DNA from: Pyropia haitanensis
Lineage: Eukaryota > Rhodophyta > Bangiophyceae > Bangiales > Bangiaceae
NCBI GenBank assembly: GCA_008729055.1
Contig: SDUX01000002.1
Span: 7,355,485-7,419,484 of the forward strand
DNA length: 64,000 bases
Direction of reading: 5' to 3'
Shown: positions 33,629 through 45,847 of the stretch, piece after piece
How the letters are laid out: every line of letters starts with the position of its first letter
Numbering within the stretch: the first letter of the stretch is position 1
Made by a program: the position numbers and the translations under genes
Notes under the pieces: model-generated
What the model was told of the DNA's origin: nothing
Seen by the model: only the letters and a program-made list of their open reading frames with translations
Database searches by the model: none

Positions 33629-36600
33629 GGGTCGAGCCAGAGCGGGGTCGGGCGGAGGTTGGGGGATACTCGGTGGGGGTGTGGGGCCCGTGGTTGGGGG
33701 GATCGCCACAGGCTCCAGCGCCGAGACACGTACGTGACAAGGACGGTGGGCCGTACTGGTCAAAGACCGGAAGAGCTGACCAAGTGCTGTGGTTGAAACA
33801 ATGTTACCCCGCCAGACGAGAGCAAGCGCGAGGACGAGGTGACATAGCACAAAGCACCGCACCAAGCCGCGACAGTACCGAGAGCACACGTCCCGTACGA
33901 CAGACGAAACTGACGGGGGGCAGGGCTAACCGCCGCCAGCCGCCGCCGCTCTTGACCTCCCCCTCGCTGCCGCCGCCGCCGCCTGTCGCTGCCCCCGCCC
34001 CCGCCGTCGCCGCCTGCTTGCTGCCACCGCCGCCGCTCCTGTTCCGTGCGGCGCCGCCATCAGCTGCCGCCGCTGTCTGCGGTTGCCAGCTGCCCCCGCC
34101 CCGACGCCGGTTTGGGCGACCGGCCGCCTCCGCCGCTGGCTGCGGCTCTCCCCCGCCCCAGCACTGCAGGCGACTGCTGCTGCCCCCGCCCCCGCCGTTG
34201 CCGGCTGCAGGCTGCAGCTTCCCCCGCCGTTGCTGGCGGCCGGCTGCAGCTTCCCCTGCCACCCCCAGCTGCCGACTGCTGCCGCCGCTGCCACCGCCGC
34301 CACTGCAGCCGCCTCTGCCTACCGCAGCAGCTGCCGCCATCCGGGCTACTGGCGGAAGCCGCAGCGACGACATCGGCGCGTCCAAGACCTCGTCTGAGGG
34401 CGGGGGAAGGGGGGGGGGGGGGGGGGAGTCACCGGCAGTGGTGGCACCGGCGCCGCCGCAAGCGCAGGTGGTGCCATCACCCGCGGCGGCAGGAGCTGTT
34501 TCCTGGGGCGGCGGTTTGTGAGGACGTGGCTGCTGGCAAGGGTGCTGGGTGGCTGCTCGTAGCGGCGGAGCTGCTGCTCTTGGGCGGAGGGGCGGTGGGG
34601 GACAGTTGGTAGCGGATGCTTGAGGGGCGCACGGTCACTAGCTGCGGGTGCCTGACTGCTGGCGGGAGGTGCACCTGGGCAGAGCGTGGACGGCTGGCGC
34701 TAGCGGGGCGGGTTGGGTGGCCGCTGGTGACGGGCGGCGGCAGCTGGGTGCGTCCGTGCGGTCGTCGTCGCGCGGTCGGTGGAGGCAGCGGCGTCGCGGA
34801 ACGACGGGGCCGCAACTGCCGCCGCGGGCGCCGCGACTGCCGCCGCGCTCGCCGCGACTGGCGCTGCCCTCGCCACGACTGGCGCTGCGTTCGCCGTGAC
34901 TGGCGCTGCACTCGCATGCCGGCATGAATGGGTGTGGTACGCTGATTGGCGTAGTGCTTGACGAGCCATGACGCGCTCGCCTACGTGGGTGGAAGTGCCA
35001 AAGGTGGGTGCGCGTGGGTGCGTCACCCAGCGCGCTCCAGCATGGGGGCGGCGGGGGTCGGGGGGTCAACATCACCCTTGTCACGGCGCCTTGGCTGTTC
35101 TTTCTGTTCGAGGTTTAGACAGAGCACGGACATGCCGAACGCCAGTGTCGTGTAGCAAGATGGGACGCCACACGACGTGGCGCAGTTGTGCGCTGCACTA
35201 ATAAAGGACCGGTGGTCTCGGGCGTGGCGGAACAACCGCCAGCCGGTTCCAGCGGGAATTACCAAGCCCCTCCCCCCCGGTTCCACAACCACCTCCGTGG
35301 TTACCCTACACACGCTGGTCACGGCGGCGGTGTCAGCGTGGCGCCTCCACGGTGGCTGTACCAGCTGGGGGCTGCACCAGCCCTTGCCGGTGCGGCATGA
35401 ACAGCGCTGGCCGCAGGGGGAAGAATGGGGGGGGGAAGGAAGGCGGGATTGCGGTGACGTACGGCGGAAAGAGCGTCGGGGGGCGCCTGCCTGTCGGCGT
35501 TCTCCACGGGCCCTCCGGCCGTTCCCTCGACGCAAGTGTCTGTCGGATGTAGCAAGGTGGTACCTAGCTCATATCGACGCATACTGGAACTGTAGGAGGC
35601 CCCAGTCGTTGAAGCCACCATCGCGCTGGAAGTGACGGGCACTGTGACTGTCGGTGGGTCCCGCTAGAGGAAAGAGGCACAGGGCCGACAGAGTGGCGGT
35701 ACGGTAGCATATACAGAAATCTATTCGCGCGGCCGGTCAGCCACGGTTCGCCGGCCGGTGCGTATACGGTTGCCCTCCTCCACGGCTGGGCGTTGGTGGC
35801 AGGGCCCGCCAAAGAAATGGGCCAATGAGCTGAGCGACGGGTCGGGCAAGGACGGGGTGCCGCCCACCCGGCAGCCTTTTTAAAAGCACGCACATACTCT
35901 CGCACCGTCGCGCTTTTCGGTGCCTCCCCGCTCGAGGGGGATCGCCCCTGCCGCGGCCGTGCGGCGCCCCGCCGCAGATGACTCATTGCCTTGTCGTCGA
36001 CAACTTTTGCCACCCAGACCGCGGAGGGGGACCCCCGGCTCTGCTCGGGCGGGTGGGTCCAGATGACTCGTCGTGGTGGCGGCGGTGATCACGTCCCGCA
36101 CGCCGAACCACGCCCAACCTCGCAACACAGGAGGTGCGTCCCCAGGACAGCCGCACTATCAGGTGTGCGAGAGTGCGCTGTGCTGAACGGCGGGGGTGGA
36201 CCTTTTTTGCCACCGTCCGAGCCGCGAGCAGCTGGCACCCGGGGGGTGTGACATCAGCTCATCGGCGGGCAGCTTGCACCCGGGGAAAGTGGCGGTGGCT
36301 CGCCAGCACCTGTCGGAACCACGGCCCGCGTGGCCCATTGCGCTGCCTCTCCCGGCGCGCAGCTCATGGCGGGTGCCGCGGGCGGGATCCCACTCGCACA
36401 GCTCGCGGTAGAAGACCACCGAGCACAAGACGCCCTTCCGTGACGGCCGCGTGCGCCGCGAGCGCACAGTCCCACCACCAACGTGCCACTGCGGTCACAA
36501 AGCTCAGGCACCTCCCCATTCCAACCAACAACACGCACCGCCCGGTCCACCTGATGGCCTCGCACTCGTGAGCGCACCCTGGGCGGCCCTAGAGTCGTGT

Positions 36601-36730
36601 CGTCCTGTCGGCACGCACTCTCGCGCACCTCCTGTCTTGGCCGTGGGAGGGAGCCCGTGGGTGGGGCATTGTGACTACCCCCCCCTTGCGTTTCATCCCG
36701 CCCCCGCCCCTTTCCCACTGCGGCTGTGCA
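33629..36730. other. 3.1-kb gap with minisatellite-like repeats
   Basis: I see no recognisable gene. 33.94-34.35 kb is dense in CCGCCGCTGC/GCTGCAGCTTCCCC motifs, and 34809-34913 holds a 21-bp tandem repeat. Open frames across these parts translate to Ala/Gly/Gln or Ala/Thr repeats only. Confidence 0.45.
34809..34913. repeat. 21-bp tandem repeat, five copies
   Basis: Units start at 34809, 34830, 34851, 34872 and 34893, each beginning GCC.C.ACTG and continuing CCGCCGCG or GCGCTGC. In one plus frame the unit would encode a seven-residue Ala/Thr-rich repeat. I take it as a minisatellite because no gene surrounds it. Confidence 0.85.
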
Positions 36731-36961
36731 ATGGACGCGGCGGACGGGCGCCCCCCCCCCTCCGGCGAGGACCCCACCACCACCGCCTGCATGTGGTGCG
36801 TCCTCTTCCCCGACCTCCGCGCGCCGCCGCGGCCGCCGCGCCTGTCCCCAGCGGGCGTCACCAAGAGCAGCGGCCCCCGCCGGCTGTGGCACGCGCTCAC
36901 CCGCCCGGCCGCGGCGGTCGCCGACGACGGGTCCGTGCTGGACGACCGGGTGCCGCTCTGA
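36731..36961 (+). CDS. Hypothetical small protein
   Basis: I do not recognise this 76-residue frame. It starts MDAADGRPPPSGEDP and contains TACMWCVLFPDL, a Pro/Arg stretch, RRLWHALTRPAAAVADDG and ends VLDDRVPL. The ATG stands in GTGCAATGGAC. Third positions are almost all G or C, as in the accepted genes. There is no family motif apart from one C-x2-C. It could also be the last exon of a longer gene. Confidence 0.3.
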   Translation: MDAADGRPPPSGEDPTTTACMWCVLFPDLRAPPRPPRLSPAGVTKSSGPRRLWHALTRPAAAVADDGSVLDDRVPL

Positions 36962-37448
36962 CGCTGTGCGCGGCTGGGTGGGTCGTCAAGGGGTAGGGGC
37001 GGGGCATGGCACCGCCCACCCGCAGGGCCGGAAAAGGCCCAACACCCCGAAGAAGCGGGTGTACTGCTCCGGTCGCCCCCACCGCCTGGTAGAGTGGTCG
37101 GTGATGGGGGCATCCGCTGGGGGTGTCTGCTGGAGCGAATGGGGCACTGAGAGAAGGGCCGTGGCCGGGGCGCGGGGTGTGAGGGGGGGGCGGGTATGTG
37201 TGGTACGGCCGTCGGCTTTGTCAGCAGATGGGAACCGGGGGTATTGTGTGAGGCGCGTGGAGCAGCAGAGTGAGTAGTGGAGGCGGGTCACCTCCATACA
37301 ATAGCACATAAACAGAGCGACGTGTAGTTCTCCGCCTACCAGCCCAGCGGCTTGGCCGCCCGGCCGTTGGCCCGCGCTACCGAAAGTAAAGTGGGGGTCT
37401 CTATCGAGTACAGGCGCCTGATGCCGCCGCGTGCTACGGGGAGACGCC
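36962..37448. other. Intergenic, 3' flank of the SLC13-like gene
   Basis: I see no gene. The composition is less GC-rich than the coding parts, as in other 3' flanks of this window. Confidence 0.5.
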
Positions 37449-39968
37449 TCAAAAGACCGCGAGCGCCAGCGGCGGCAGGATGGCAACCCCAACGATCTGC
37501 AGCGGCACCCCAAACTTGACCCTGTCAACCACGAGCAGCACAGCAGCAAGACAGAGGGTGTGGAGGCGGGGTCAGAGCAAGCACATGCTCGAAAAGACAG
37601 ACACACAAGCAGTCCAAAGGTCAGCGCTGTGCTCACAAGCGTGCTGCGGCTGTCAGCCGCGTCCCAACATACCAAAATGTCTGTCGGCTACGCCCCACGC
37701 GCCTACGATCAGGTGCCGTGACTCGCCTCGTCCCCAGTCAGCTGCCTCTCGCCCCCACATGGGTGCCCACGACCTCCACCCTGGCTCCAACAACACGTAC
37801 CAGTCACCAAATCGATAGTCCCCTCTCTCGTTCACGATCACGTTCGTGTTGTACGCTATAGGCGTCGCGAAGCTCAGGCTCCCGCCCACCATCAGCACGT
37901 AGACGGCCGCGTACGCCGATACCCCCCCCTTGGCAACCAGGCTCTGTACAATGGGGAAGAGCAATGAGACCGCCGCCACGTTTGTGACCATCGACGACAC
38001 AATCACCGTCGACGCGGCAATGCCGTAGAGGATGCCGAGCTCGCCGAGCCGCGAAAACAGGTCCAAGATGGCCGCCGCAAGCGCAGCCGCGGCGCCCGTC
38101 GACTCGAGGCTGGTCGACAGCCCGACGCTGGCCGCCACCGTGATCAGCACGGGGAGGTTGAAGCACGTCGACGCGTTCTCCAACGACAGGCACCCAGTCG
38201 CCAGCATGGCCACCGCCGCCACGGCAGCTGCCGTAAACAGCGGCACCAGCCCCGACGCCGCCACCCCCACCATGGCCACCACAATGACGCCGGCAATGAG
38301 CTGGTGCACCACGTCACGGCGCACCGGCTGGGAGCGGCGCACCTCCAGCACCGCCCCAAAGCGCGCGTCATTCCGGTGACGCTCGGCAAAGCCCGCGTCC
38401 GTCTCGAGGAGGAGGCAGTCCCCCGCAGCTAGCACCACATCCCCCGTCCGTCCGTCCACGTACTCGCCCCGCCGGTGCACCGCAATGATGGCGGCGCGGA
38501 AGAGGCTGCGGAAGCCCAGCTCCCGCACCCCCCGCCCGACGAGCGTCGAGTGGTGCGAGATGACCACCTCCACCAGCCGCCGCCGGTGGTGGACCGTGTC
38601 AATCTTGCGGCTGTGGGTGGTGGCGGGCTCCAGGCCCGGCAGCTGGTACAGCTCCCGCACCGTGTCCACGTCGCCCGAAAAGATGAGCGTATCGCCCGCG
38701 GCGAGGCGCGTCTCGGGGTCCACCGCGGGGAGGACCTCCCCGTCCTCCCGCTCAATCTCAATGAGGAAGAGCCCGCGGAGCCGCCGCAGGCCCGCCCCCA
38801 CTACCGTGTCCCCAATGATGGCCGCCCGTGGCTGCACCCGCAGGGCGCACGTGTAGGCGCGCACCGCCCCCAGCGCCGCCGCCGCCGCGCCCGACTCCTC
38901 GTCCGCGCTCATTGCACCACTGCCGCCAACGTTGAGACACGAGTCAGCTTGGCCACCCCGGCGGCCGAGGAGGAACCGCGACGCGAGGAGCATGTACAGG
39001 AGGCCCGCCGCCGCGACGGGCGCGCCCACCTTGCCCACATCAAACACCCGAAACTTGAGCGGCGCGCCCGTGTCGTCGACCAGCGCCGGCGACGCCTTGG
39101 CCAGGTCCACCACCACCAGGTTGGCAGACGTGCCCAGGAGGGTCATGGCCCCCCCGAGGAGCCCCGCGTTGTTGAGCGGCATCAGCAGCAGCCGCGGGTC
39201 CACCCCCGCCCGCCCCGCCCACGACTCGACCAGCGGCAGCAGCATCAGGATGGTCGGCGTGTCGTACAGGAAGGCGGAAATGGCCGCGGCGACGCCCATC
39301 ACCCGCGCCTGCGCGACGATCAGGGAGCGGGGCTTGCCGAGGAGCACCCCCACCGCCGGCGCCAGCGTCGACGTGCGCGTGATGCCCTCGACGACCACAA
39401 ACAGGACGGCAATGGTGCCGACGCCATTGCCCGCAAAGCCCGACAGCGCGTCCTTGGGCGTCACCACCTGGAAGGCGAGGAGCGTTACCAGCGCCAGCAG
39501 CAGCACCACCTGCGTCGGCAGCGCGGCGCGGACGAGCGCCGCAAACATGACGCCCAGGACGGCAAAGGAGAACCACGCCTGCCACGGCAGCGGCTCAAAC
39601 ACCAGCGTGCCGAGCAGCGCCAGGCCGCCCGCGTACGCCGCGAGGCTGACCGCCATCAGCGCGTGGGCGCGCACGAACCGGCCGGCGGCGGCGGCCGCGC
39701 CGTCGGCCGGCACGCCCCCGTCCGAGCCGTCGTCCACCCCCGACGAGCGGTCACAGGTGGCGCCATACGAGGTCGTGCCGCTGTCCGCGCCGTCGCCACC
39801 GCCGGCGCCGCCGGCGCCGCCGCCGCCGCCGTCGCCGGCGCGGGGAAAGGCGGTGAAGCCCGCCTCCGAGTCGCTCGACGGACGGGCCGCAATGGCAGCG
39901 GCGGCGGCGGCGGCGGCGGCGGAGGCGGTGGCGGTGCCACCCGCGGGGGGCGCCGTCTCAGTGTCCAT
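37449..39968 (-). CDS. SLC13/SAC1-like anion transporter with two TrkA-C domains, 2 exons
   Basis: A membrane transporter of about 746 residues in the ArsB/NhaD/SLC13 (ion transporter) superfamily, organised like the sodium/sulfate cotransporters (SLT/SAC1) of green algae. Exons on the minus strand are 39968-37801 and 37521-37449; donor GTACGT and acceptor TTGACAG join in phase to give RFGDW then VKFGVPLQIVGV and the terminal hydrophobic LPPLALAVF. After an acidic, Gly-rich N terminus come five to six helices with FAGNGVGTIAVLFVVVEGI, LYDTPTILMLLPLV and LLGTSANLVVVDL. Two RCK_C/TrkA-C domains follow in the central loop (each with the AAGDTLIFSGD or AAGDCLLLETD signature). The second helical half contains STVIVSSMVTNVAAVSLLFP and FATPIAYNTNVIV, the repeated NTxxA/T motif of the family. 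The start ATG 39968 has context GTCTCCATG-like on the complement. Substrate sulfate or another dianion is inference. Confidence 0.9.
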
Positions 39969-41769
39969 GCCGCCGACGCGGCGGCGGCGGCCGGAAGACG
40001 GCCACCGGCCGGAGGCGGCTCGATACGGCGGTCGGCCGGCCCGTGCGGCCTAGAGGGAACAGCAGGGGAAGGAAGGGACGGGAGAGAGAGGGGGGAGGGA
40101 GAGGGGAAGGTGGGGGGGGGGGGGTGGTGCGCCCACACAGGGGGGAGGCGACACTGCGCCCGCCGCCCGCGCGGCCACGTCGGGTCAAGGACTGCGACGC
40201 TGGCGGTGCGTCCGCGCCCGTACCGCCGACCACCGCCTCCCGGCGACGCCACACCCCCAATCCGCGTCACCCCCCCCGCGGGCAGCCCGCCCTCCCCCCC
40301 TATGCCCCCCACCCGCCCCCCACCAGCGCTGTCTGTCCGTGCGGCTGGGGTGTGGACGCGGGGGACACGCCCCGCACCCCCCCCCCCCCCCTCCCTCCCT
40401 CCCACGGTTCGCCGCGGCCGGCTGGCCGCCGCGTGGCGGCCGCGGCCGCGTGCCGACGCTGGGCGTGCGACCGGATCACGCCCCACCCGCACGCGCCGCC
40501 GCGCCGGCCGCGCGCGCGGCGGCGGCGGCGCCGCCGCCCGCTGCCGCCGCGGCACGCGCGCCGCCGCCCGTGTCGACGTGGCGGCCACGGCGGCCGTGGC
40601 GGTGCGGGCCGAGACGGGGGGGGGGGGGGGGGGTCCATCCTCGTCGCGGGCCGCCGCCGGATGGGGCCGCGCCGCCGGCGGGACGGTGCGCACCGCTGCG
40701 CCGGCCGCCCATAGTCGCCGCGGCGGTCGCGGCGGGCTGCGTCCCGCCCACATGGACGCGGCGGCGTGACCGCGGCGGTCGCGGCGGGCTGTTTGCCACC
40801 CACATGGACGCGGCGGTGTGACCGCGGTGGCCGTTGTGGGGGACGCGTAATGCAACGGGGGGGGGGGGGGGGGGGTGGCCGCGGTCCATCCCGGTGTGCG
40901 CCCACCGACACGCGGCGCTACCGTGTGAGGGTGCGGGGGGAGGGTAGAAGGGGGAGGGGGGGGGAACGCGCCACGGTGGCAGCCAACGCGGTGCGCGCGG
41001 CCGGCGTGGGCAGCCGCCGCCAAGCCGCTCTTGGTGGTGCACGACCCAAGCGTGGCGCCGAGCGGGATGCTGTGGCCTCGCCGTGCCCCATCTCGTTGGG
41101 GGACGGTCGGGGAGGGGAGGGGGGGTATGGGGGCGGGGGAAGGCACCCCGAGTAAGAAGAACGAAAGTAGGCAGCGCGCAGGCGTGCCGCCCGCCGTTCT
41201 TCCCCCACCCTTGGGAGCCACCCCGACAACGAAAGGGGGAGGGCCACGACGGCAGCCGCCGCGGCGCGACGCAAACCGGCCGCTGTGCCCACGTAGTCGC
41301 CAAAGGCGGCGCACCGGCAGGCACCAGCCAGACGCGACAGCCGCAAGACGGGGGGCACATCCGGTGCGACCATGCACGCCGCACAGGCCACGGGGAGCGG
41401 CAGACGCGGGGTGGCACCCCCACTGAGACACAAACACCCAGTCAGAGTACAAGCCACCTCTTGTGCTTTTTCTGTACAAGGAGAAAAGGAAAAAAAAAAA
41501 AGAGGGGAGGGCGCCACATACAACAACAAAAAAGAGACAGGAAGACGAACACCCAGTGGCCGTGTGCACTACTAGAGAGTGTGCGCGCGTCGCAAACCCC
41601 AGCCGAGAAGCACCCGCTCCGACCACTGCCGCCGCAGGCCGCCGGCCGCCGCCACTCGCCACAGTGCAAAGGCCACGCACGACCCCCACCGCCTCCACAG
41701 AACGCGCCAATCCACGCCGCACGCCTCCCCCTCTACCCCCATCCGACGGCCACCACCCCCCCCCCCCTC
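39969..41769. other. Intergenic between SLC13-like gene and histone H3
   Basis: Contains the 5' flank of the transporter (-) and the 3' flank of histone H3 (-). It holds a 52-bp tandem repeat (40719-40822) and long G-runs (40617-40632, 40857-40875), plus an A-run at 41491-41501 downstream of the H3 gene. I see no animal-type histone 3' stem-loop and no gene. Confidence 0.5.
40719..40822. repeat. 52-bp tandem repeat, two copies plus a fragment
   Basis: Copies start at 40719 and 40771 with CGCGGCGGTCGCGGCGGGCT and both end with CCACATGGACGCGGCGG.GTGAC or a close variant; a third, truncated start is at 40823. It lies about 750 bp upstream of the transporter start. The role is unknown. Confidence 0.85.
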
Positions 41770-43478
<1,709 letters not shown>

Positions 43479-44573
43479 ATGAGCCGCCGCGCCGCGTCGC
43501 CCGCCACCACCGCCCCCCCCCCCCCTCCCCAGACGCCGATGGCCTCGCCGCGGAGCTCGCCACCGCCGCCCGCGTCTCGGCGCGCCTCGGCGCGCCCGCG
43601 TCGACGGCGGCGGCGGCGGCGCTCGCCGCCCGCGCCGCCGCCGTCGCGGCGTGCCCGTCGAGTGCGCCCGCGTGGCTCGCCTACCTCGCCGCCCTCGACG
43701 CGGTCATGGCCGCCGCGGCGGCGGCGTCCCCCCCCCCGCTGCTGCCGGCGACGGCGACGGCGGCGACGGCGGCACCGCCGGCCGGGGGCGGCCGTCCCCC
43801 CCATCGCCCGCCGCCGCGACCGCCACCCGCCTGCGGCTGCTCATCCGTGCCACCCGCGCGGTCACGCCGTCCGCCTCCTCCCGCAACGACCCCGACGTGG
43901 TCCGCGTGTGGCTCGTCTACGCCGACGCCGTCGCCGCCGGCGAGCCCGTCCACGCGCGGAGCTTGTACAAGTACCTCCGCGCCAACCGGATTGGCGCCGC
44001 CACGCCGGCGCTCTACGACCAGTGGGCGGCGTTTGAGGGGGGGCAGGGCCGGCCGGACAAGGCCGCCAAGCTGCGTGCCGAGGCGGACGCGCTCCGCACC
44101 GCCGCCGCCACCGCCGCCGCGGCGGCGGCGGCGGCGGCCGCGTCGGCCGCCGCGGCCAGAGGGGGGGGGGTGCTGCTGCGGTTGTGGGGGGCGGTGGGGA
44201 CGGCCGTGGCGGCGGCGGTGGCGGGGGGGGGCGGGTGCGCCGCCGCCCGCGCGGCGGCTATCCGCGTCGGGGGTGCCCGAGGGGGGAGGCCGGCTGCTGA
44301 CGCCAGCCTCGTCGGGCCGGGGGGCGTCCCTGTCGGCCCGGCCGGCACGGGCCACCGCCGGCACCATTGCCAGCGACGGGCGCGGCGGTGGCGGCGGCGA
44401 CGCGGCGCTCCCGGCCGCCGCGCCGGCGGTGACCACCGCCGCGGCGGCCACTGCTGCTGCCGCCGCCGCCGCCGCCGCCGCCACCGCCGCGGCTGCTGCC
44501 GCTGGCGGTGCCGCGCCCGTCACGCCCCTCCCCTCCACCCGCTGGGGCGCCGACACGCACCACGGCGGCGGCG

Positions 44574-44660
<87 letters not shown>

Positions 44661-45816
44661 GTGGTGGCGGTGGCCGCGGCGGCGCGGCCGCGTCGGCACG
44701 CTCCCTCGGCCCGCCGCGGCGCGTCGAAGTGACCACCCCGTCGCTGCCACCCCCCGCCGGCGGCTGGGCGGCCGCCGCCGCCGTACGGGGGGGAGCGGAC
44801 GCGCCGTCCCCGTGGGCCGCTGCCGGCGGTGACGGCGGCCACCCGACGCGGCGGTCGTCGGTCGATGGCGGCGGCGGGGGGGCGGCGGGTGGGTATCGGG
44901 ATCCCGCGGCGGCGGCCGCCGCCGCCGCCGCCGCCGCTGCCACGGCGCCGCTGCCGCCCGCGGCGGTGTCGGGCGTGCCTGCCGCCGCCGGCGCGCCGCC
45001 GTCATCGGCGTGCCGCCGGGGCGGCGGCCTCGCCGAGCGGTGGAGCGCGATGGTCGCCAGCCGCCCCGCGCGGATCCTGCTGACGCCCCAGCCCGGCGTG
45101 CCCGCCGCGACGGACGAGGACGAGGAGGCGGACCCCGACGGCGACGGCGGCAGCGACGGGGATGGCGACGGTGGCGGCAGGGGGGGTGGCGGCGGCGGCG
45201 GCGGCGGGAGTGGCAGCGACGGCAGCGGCAGCGACGGTGACAGCGGCGGCGGGTGGGGGGATGGCCGCCGTCGCGCACCCGCGCCGCCGCCACCCCGCCC
45301 ACGCGACGCCCCGTCGTCATTGTTGTCGGCGGCAGCGGCGGCGGCGGCGGGAGGCTGGCCCGCCGCCGCGCCGCCGCCGTGGTCCCCCGCCGCCCGCACG
45401 CCCGTCGCGGGCGACCCCCCCCCCACCTCGTGCGCCGCGGCGGCGGCGGCGGCGGCGGCGGCGGCAGCCACGCCCGCCACCACCACCGCCTACCGGGTGC
45501 CCTCCCCCGAGCGCACCCGCTCCGCCACCCTCCCCGCCACCCGCAGCCGCTACGCGCCCCCCACCGGCGGCGCCATGGGCCCCACCGCCGCCGCCGCCGC
45601 CGCCACCCCGTGCGCGGCAGCGTCCCTGCACCTGTCGCCACCCCCACCGACGGGGCGGCCACGGCGGCCGCCGGGGCCACCCGGTGAGAAGAAGCAGCGG
45701 ACGAGTGGCCTCCGCCGGGCGGCGAGCCACACCCCGACCCCGCTCCGTTCCGTCGCGTGCCGCGGTGGCGGCACGCCCGCCGCCGCCGCGGCGGCGGCGG
45801 CGGCGGCAGCGGCGGC

Positions 45817-45847
<31 letters not shown>

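Noticed and set aside
34779..34961. Small Ala/Thr repeat protein over the 21-bp repeat
   Set aside because: The repeat unit is a multiple of three by chance of its length, and nothing outside the repeat looks coding.
43681..45486. 600-codon open frame on the minus strand opposite the MPS1-like gene
   Set aside because: It consists of Pro/Ala/Ser runs that are the complement of Gly/Ala repeats; the plus strand carries real TPR and kinase domains.
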